Shown: positions 5,187 to 8,765 of the stretch, one piece after another
Layout of the letters: each line of letters opens with the position of its first letter
How positions within the stretch are numbered: the first letter of the stretch is position 1
NCBI GenBank assembly: GCA_029287965.1
Contig: JARFQC010000005.1
Coordinates: 1-8,765, forward strand
Reading direction: 5' to 3'
Source of the DNA: Arenicellales bacterium
GTDB taxonomy: Bacteria > Pseudomonadota > Gammaproteobacteria > BMS3Bbin11
Length of the DNA stretch: 8,765 nucleotides
Made by a program: the position numbers and the translations under genes
The notes under the pieces: model-generated
The model's database searches: none
The model's input: the letters and a program-made list of their open reading frames with translations, nothing else
Told to the model about the DNA's origin: nothing

Positions 5187-5850
5187 GGACCCGATTCTGC
5201 AGGCGATCGACCTGGGTAAGCAAGTGGTAGCGCCGGAAGGACGCATCAACATCCTATCTTCTGTCAACCTTAGTATCCAGCCAGGGTCATCGGTCGCCAT
5301 CACCGGCAGTTCCGGTTCCGGTAAATCCACCCTGCTCTCGTTGCTGGCGGGCCTGGATACACCCAGCGAAGGCAGTGTCATCATGCAGGGTGAATCGCTG
5401 CAGCAACTTGATGAAGACGGCCGTGCAGGCCTGCGTGCAGGGCGCGTGGGCTTCGTTTTCCAGTCCTTTCAGCTTGTCCATTCGCTCAATGCACTCGAGA
5501 ACGTGATGCTGCCACTTGAACTGGCCGGACGGGATGACGCCCGCAGCCATGCGCTGGAGATACTCAGCGAAGTGGGCCTGGAACCCCGCATCGCCCACTA
5601 CCCGGGGCAGCTCTCGGGCGGCGAGCAGCAGCGCGTCGCTATTGCCCGTGCCTATGCGACCCGGCCTTCGCTGCTGTTTGCCGACGAACCGACCGGCAAC
5701 CTCGATCAACGCACCGGCGAACACATCATGGATCTGCTGTTCGCGATGAATGCCGAACGCAGCACGACACTGGTGCTGGTGACGCATGACAACCGGCTGG
5801 CCGATCGTTGCGACGAGGTCCACCAGTTGGAAGCCGGGCGGCTGCTATGA
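5185..5850 (+). CDS. ybbA: ABC transporter ATP-binding protein YbbA (MacB/LolD-type)
   Basis: A complete 221-residue ATPase subunit. Walker A GSSGSGKST is at 41-49, Q-loop Gln93 (FVFQSF), signature LSGGEQQR at 143-150, Walker B LLFADEPTGNLD with Asp167 and Glu168, and H-loop His201. The sequence around the Q-loop, signature and EPTGNLD places it in the LolD/MacB/FtsE group, whose members drive mechanotransmission rather than transport through a channel. It should dimerise at the inner membrane beneath YbbP. The frame is open upstream to 5086, but AAAGGA 6 nt before ATG 5185 and the family length fix the start. The stop overlaps the ybbP start (ATGA), implying translational coupling. Divergent tesA begins in the same four bases. 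All catalytic motifs are intact. Confidence 0.95.
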   Translation: MDPILQAIDLGKQVVAPEGRINILSSVNLSIQPGSSVAITGSSGSGKSTLLSLLAGLDTPSEGSVIMQGESLQQLDEDGRAGLRAGRVGFVFQSFQLVHSLNALENVMLPLELAGRDDARSHALEILSEVGLEPRIAHYPGQLSGGEQQRVAIARAYATRPSLLFADEPTGNLDQRTGEHIMDLLFAMNAERSTTLVLVTHDNRLADRCDEVHQLEAGRLL

Positions 5851-8339
5851 TGCATACACGTCATATCGCCGGCAGGCTGCTTTGGCGTGAATTACGCAGT
5901 GGCGAACTGAACCTGCTGGTCATCGCACTGCTGATCGCCGTTGCCAGCATGACATCGGTCGGCTTCATCACCCAGCGTGTTGCGGATGCCATGCAGCACC
6001 AGTCGGGCGAGTTGATTGCTGCAGACCTGCTGGTCAAGTCCTCCACGCCGGCAGACCCGGCCTGGCATCAGCAAGCCGACCGGCTGGGTATAGCCGTAGC
6101 CAATATCACCAGCTTCGCCAGTGTTGTACTGGCGGGTGATTCGAGCAGCCTGTCATCCATCAAGGCCGTGGATGCGGCCTACCCGCTGCGCGGCACCCTG
6201 CTCACTTCGACACAGGCCTACACGGAGGGCGAGGCAACCCGTGATATCCCTGCATCCGGCGAAGCGTGGCTGGATTCACGCCTGCTCAATGCGCTGGCCA
6301 TAGATATCGGTGACGCTGTCGAACTGGGCGAAGCCTCGCTGACGGTGACCCGCATCCTCATCTCTGAGCCAGACTTCTCCGGCAACATCTTCAACACGGC
6401 ACCGCGGTTACTCTTCAACCAGGCAGACGTCGCCAAGACCGGCCTCGTCATACCCGGCAGTCGCGTCGAATACCGGCAGCTCTATGCCGGCAGCGCGGAA
6501 GCCGTGGAAGGCCTGAATGCCTATCTCAAAAACAACCTGCGCCAGGGCGACAGCCTGCTTGGCGTCCGCGATGCCCGCCCTGAACTCAACGTCGCCCTGG
6601 AAAGAGCGGAACGCTTTCTCGGCCTGACTGCCTTGATTGCTGTGCTTATATCCGCCGTCGCCATTGCCATCTCGGCGCAACGGTTCGCCCGGCGGCATCG
6701 CTCGACCAGCGCACTGATGCGAACCTTCGGTGCACGCCAGAACGACATTCTGACGCTGTATGTATTCCAGCTCGCCATGCTCGGCAGCGTGGCCTGCCTG
6801 GCCGGCGTTATGCTGGGCTACCTCGGGCACCTGGTCATGGCGGGCCTGTTCAGCCAACTGATCATTACCGAGCTGCCGCCGATCAAACTTGCTGCAGCCG
6901 GCCCCGGCTTTGCCACCGGCATGCTGCTGATCTTCAGCTTTGCGCTGCCACCGCTTTACCGGCTCAAGTCCGTGCCACCCGGCCAGGTCCTGCGCACTGA
7001 TACTCCGACTCATCGCGGCATGTCATTCAAGTACTACCTGCCGGCAGCAGTGATCTCCCCGCTGCTGATACTCTGGCAGGCCGGCGACCTGAAACTGGCA
7101 TCGCTCTTCCTTGTCGGCCTGGTCGCAACCGTGGCGATACTTGCCGGCATCGCCCTGTTGCTGTTGCTGCTGATCGACCGGCTCAAGTCGCATGCCAACG
7201 TTACCCTGCGCATCGGCCTGACCTACCTGACGCGGCGCCGCTTCAACACGCTGACCGAGGCCGTCGGCTTCGGCGTCGGCATGATGGCCATCATCCTGCT
7301 TGTGCTGGTGCGCGCCGACCTGCTGAATGACTGGACGCAGACGCTGCCTGAAGGCACACCCAACCAGTTCGTCATCAACATCCAGCCGGAACAGGTCAAT
7401 GCGATAACAAGCTATTTCGATGAACAGGGAATAGAAACCCCAAGCTTCTACCCGATGGTCCGCGGCCGCCTCAAATCGGTCAATGGACGACCCGTCGCTG
7501 CCGGGGACTATGACGACCCGCAGACCCAGCGACTGGCCACGCGTGTCTTCAACCTGTCATGGGGCAGCACCCTGCAGCGGGGCAACGAGATTGTCGAAGG
7601 CAGCTGGTGGGACAGCAATACCAGGAACATCGACCAGATATCCTTTGACGAAGGACTCGCGCGTCGCATGGGCATCAAGGTTGGCGATAAGCTGGTGTTC
7701 CTCAGCGCCGGTGAAGAAATACAGGCGACTGTCAGCAGCCTGCGCAAGATCAACTGGGGAACCTTCCAGCCCAATTTCTACGCCATCATGCCACCGGCTG
7801 CGTTGGCCGATTTCCCCGCCACGTATATCTCAAGTTTTTATATCGCAGCCGAGGACAAGGCCTTCCTCAACCGGTTGATCCGCGAATTCCGCAACCTGAC
7901 GATTATCGACGTCGGCCAGATGATCAACCAGGTACGCGGCATCATGGACCAGGTCACGCTGGTGATCGAGTTCGTCTTCCTGTTCACGATCATGGCCGGC
8001 CTGCTGGTCATGTTCGCCACCATGCAGTCGACCCATGACGAGCGTATGCGCGACAACGCCATCATGAAAACCTTCGGCGCCAGCCGCCGACAGCTGCGCA
8101 ACATCCTGATGGTCGAGTTCGTCTTCATCGGCCTGATGTCCAGCATCATCGCCTCACTCGCCGCCAACCTGACCGGCTTCAGCATCTCGCACTGGCTGAT
8201 GAACATTCCATACCAGTTACACCTGTCTTCACTGCTTCTGAGCATTGTTGCAGGTACACTGTTGATTACCGTCGTTGGTTTACTCGCATTTCGTCAGTAT
8301 CACAGGCAGTCTGCTAACGAGGTACTGAGGCGGGTATAA
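5847..8339 (+). CDS. ybbP: ABC transporter permease YbbP (duplicated FtsX/MacB-type domains)
   Basis: An 830-residue inner-membrane protein, slightly longer than E. coli YbbP (about 800). Ten membrane segments can be seen: one near residues 22-41; three near 258-278, 306-335 and 356-372; two central ones near 397-413 and 419-444; one near 474-493; and three near 705-726, 755-778 and 795-817. Large periplasmic domains lie at about 42-257 and 494-704. The two halves each carry the cytoplasmic coupling motif of this family, LMRTFGAR in the first and IMKTFGAS in the second. The protein ends NEVLRRV. Partner of YbbA; with TesA nearby, the likely role is moving or presenting hydrophobic, lipid-like compounds at the inner-membrane outer face for hydrolysis. 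That role rests on gene linkage and on work I recall on the E. coli YbbAP-TesA complex. ATG 5847 overlaps the ybbA stop by four bases; ATG 5850 is an equally possible start. Confidence 0.93.
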   Translation: MMHTRHIAGRLLWRELRSGELNLLVIALLIAVASMTSVGFITQRVADAMQHQSGELIAADLLVKSSTPADPAWHQQADRLGIAVANITSFASVVLAGDSSSLSSIKAVDAAYPLRGTLLTSTQAYTEGEATRDIPASGEAWLDSRLLNALAIDIGDAVELGEASLTVTRILISEPDFSGNIFNTAPRLLFNQADVAKTGLVIPGSRVEYRQLYAGSAEAVEGLNAYLKNNLRQGDSLLGVRDARPELNVALERAERFLGLTALIAVLISAVAIAISAQRFARRHRSTSALMRTFGARQNDILTLYVFQLAMLGSVACLAGVMLGYLGHLVMAGLFSQLIITELPPIKLAAAGPGFATGMLLIFSFALPPLYRLKSVPPGQVLRTDTPTHRGMSFKYYLPAAVISPLLILWQAGDLKLASLFLVGLVATVAILAGIALLLLLLIDRLKSHANVTLRIGLTYLTRRRFNTLTEAVGFGVGMMAIILLVLVRADLLNDWTQTLPEGTPNQFVINIQPEQVNAITSYFDEQGIETPSFYPMVRGRLKSVNGRPVAAGDYDDPQTQRLATRVFNLSWGSTLQRGNEIVEGSWWDSNTRNIDQISFDEGLARRMGIKVGDKLVFLSAGEEIQATVSSLRKINWGTFQPNFYAIMPPAALADFPATYISSFYIAAEDKAFLNRLIREFRNLTIIDVGQMINQVRGIMDQVTLVIEFVFLFTIMAGLLVMFATMQSTHDERMRDNAIMKTFGASRRQLRNILMVEFVFIGLMSSIIASLAANLTGFSISHWLMNIPYQLHLSSLLLSIVAGTLLITVVGLLAFRQYHRQSANEVLRRV

Positions 8340-8344
8340 ACTAC

Positions 8345-8368
8345 TGCTTGCTCCACGAGCATCAAGCA
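8345..8368 (+). other. Hairpin just after ybbP
   Basis: TGCTTG-CTC / GAG-CAAGCA pair around loop CAC, with a 3-nt bulge, starting 6 bp after the ybbP stop. No T-run follows, so it is not a typical intrinsic terminator; it could mark an mRNA 3' end. The rest of the 228-bp gap up to 8567 holds only short repeats and no gene that I can support. Confidence 0.35.
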
Positions 8369-8377
8369 CATCCGTGG

Positions 8378-8408
8378 TGGGTCATTCAGCAATGAAGCCT
8401 GGGTCATT
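8378..8408. repeat. Nine-base direct repeat, 22-bp period
   Basis: TGGGTCATT occurs at 8378-8386 and again at 8400-8408, two helical turns apart. It lies downstream of both convergent genes, so a role as an operator is not obvious. It may be a chance or slippage duplication. Confidence 0.4.
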
Positions 8409-8433
8409 GAAATTCGCAAATATACCTGTCAAA

Positions 8434-8631
8434 GACTTCAGCCGGTGAACTGGGAGGCAATCAACTCCAGCGTCAGATTCGAGTGTTGGTCACAACTTGT
8501 TATAGAAATCTTTTCGTTTTTCAATCAGGGAGGTTTTCAGACAGCTACTTTGCGAGCTGGATAAATCTCAGGCCGGAACTATGTCTGCATATGAAACCAG
8601 TTCACGCACAGGCAATCGCGACTTCAGCCGG
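8434..8631. repeat. Twelve-base direct repeat GACTTCAGCCGG, one copy inside the right-edge gene
   Basis: GACTTCAGCCGG is present at 8434-8445 (intergenic) and 8620-8631 (inside the right-edge coding sequence), 186 bp apart. Nearby, GTGAACTGG (8445-8453) is inverted as CCAGTTCAC (8597-8605). The extended core CGACTTCAGCCG is itself a weak palindrome resembling REP stems of other gammaproteobacteria. It may be a remnant of a local duplication. Confidence 0.4.
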
Positions 8632-8765
8632 GATAGTAACAGGTACAGTCCGCCGATCTTGCGATGAAGAAACAAGATGCTTACCGGCGGCATTTGTCCG
8701 ACACGTTTTTTCAAACGCATGTCTAGTACGATATCACTCATCCGGCTAGCCAGATCAGATTTGCC
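8568..8765 (-). CDS. C-terminal fragment, probable ABC1/AarF (UbiB-like) kinase-family protein
   Basis: From the right edge a minus-strand frame runs 65 codons without a stop and ends at TGA 8568; the N-terminal part lies outside the window. The segment MPPVSILFLHRKIGGLYLL (about residues 25-43) followed by SRLKSRLPVREL resembles the C-terminal end of ABC1/AarF kinase-like proteins, which I recall ending in a FLHRK-x-GG/AGT-x-LL-x-RL-x-ARV pattern. These atypical kinases act in ubiquinone synthesis or lipid-related processes. The catalytic part is not visible, so this rests on one motif from memory. The gene is convergent with ybbP. The 88-residue frame on the opposite strand has no recognisable features. 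Confidence 0.55.
   Translation of the reverse strand, partial: GKSDLASRMSDIVLDMRLKKRVGQMPPVSILFLHRKIGGLYLLLSRLKSRLPVRELVSYADIVPA

Noticed and set aside
5262..5267. Perfect TTGACA on the minus strand upstream of tesA
   Set aside because: No acceptable -10 hexamer lies 16-18 bp downstream, so it is not reported as a promoter.
8483..8749. 88-residue plus-strand frame at the right end, with a TATAGA sequence inside its 5' end at 8501
   Set aside because: It lies opposite the ABC1-like C-terminal coding frame, has no recognisable features and no ribosome site; the promoter-like bases lie after its start.

Overview
This window looks like a chromosomal stretch from a GC-rich gammaproteobacterium. 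Three things point there: the tesA / ybbA-ybbP arrangement known from Escherichia coli and relatives, a PlpD-like patatin fused to an outer-membrane barrel, and GTAG/GTGG-headed REP palindromes like those of Pseudomonas and related lineages. The species cannot be named from the sequence.

Layout, left to right. (1) Minus strand, 3-3059: a patatin-like outer-membrane phospholipase/esterase, then a universal stress protein, then the first 98 codons of a TauE/SafE (DsbD_2-like) membrane protein that runs off the left edge. The gaps are 62 and 37 bp, so co-transcription is possible. (2) A divergent intergenic region, 3060-3224, separates the patatin gene from pyrB (plus strand), a stand-alone aspartate carbamoyltransferase catalytic chain. 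(3) Between the convergent pyrB and tesA lies a dense REP array, 4171-4560. It has seven REP-like palindromes: one singlet and three tail-to-tail doublets. Each doublet has its own arm sequence, one element is split by 48 nt, and the last element supplies the tesA stop codon. (4) tesA (minus) and ybbA (plus) are divergent with no intergenic space; both start codons lie in one CATG. ybbA and ybbP overlap by ATGA. Together these three genes encode a periplasmic lipid hydrolase and a MacB/FtsX-type ABC transporter. (5) After ybbP comes a 228-bp gap with small repeats. The 3' end of a convergent minus-strand gene, probably an ABC1/AarF (UbiB-like) kinase-family protein, enters from the right edge.

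Functionally the window is mostly housekeeping: pyrimidine synthesis, envelope lipid handling (patatin-barrel and TesA-YbbAP) and stress/redox genes. I found no prophage, CRISPR, toxin-antitoxin or defence system. The most notable structure is the REP array, whose palindromic stems covary between elements and whose doublets resemble REPINs of three subtypes side by side. No transposase (RAYT) gene that could have moved them lies in the window.
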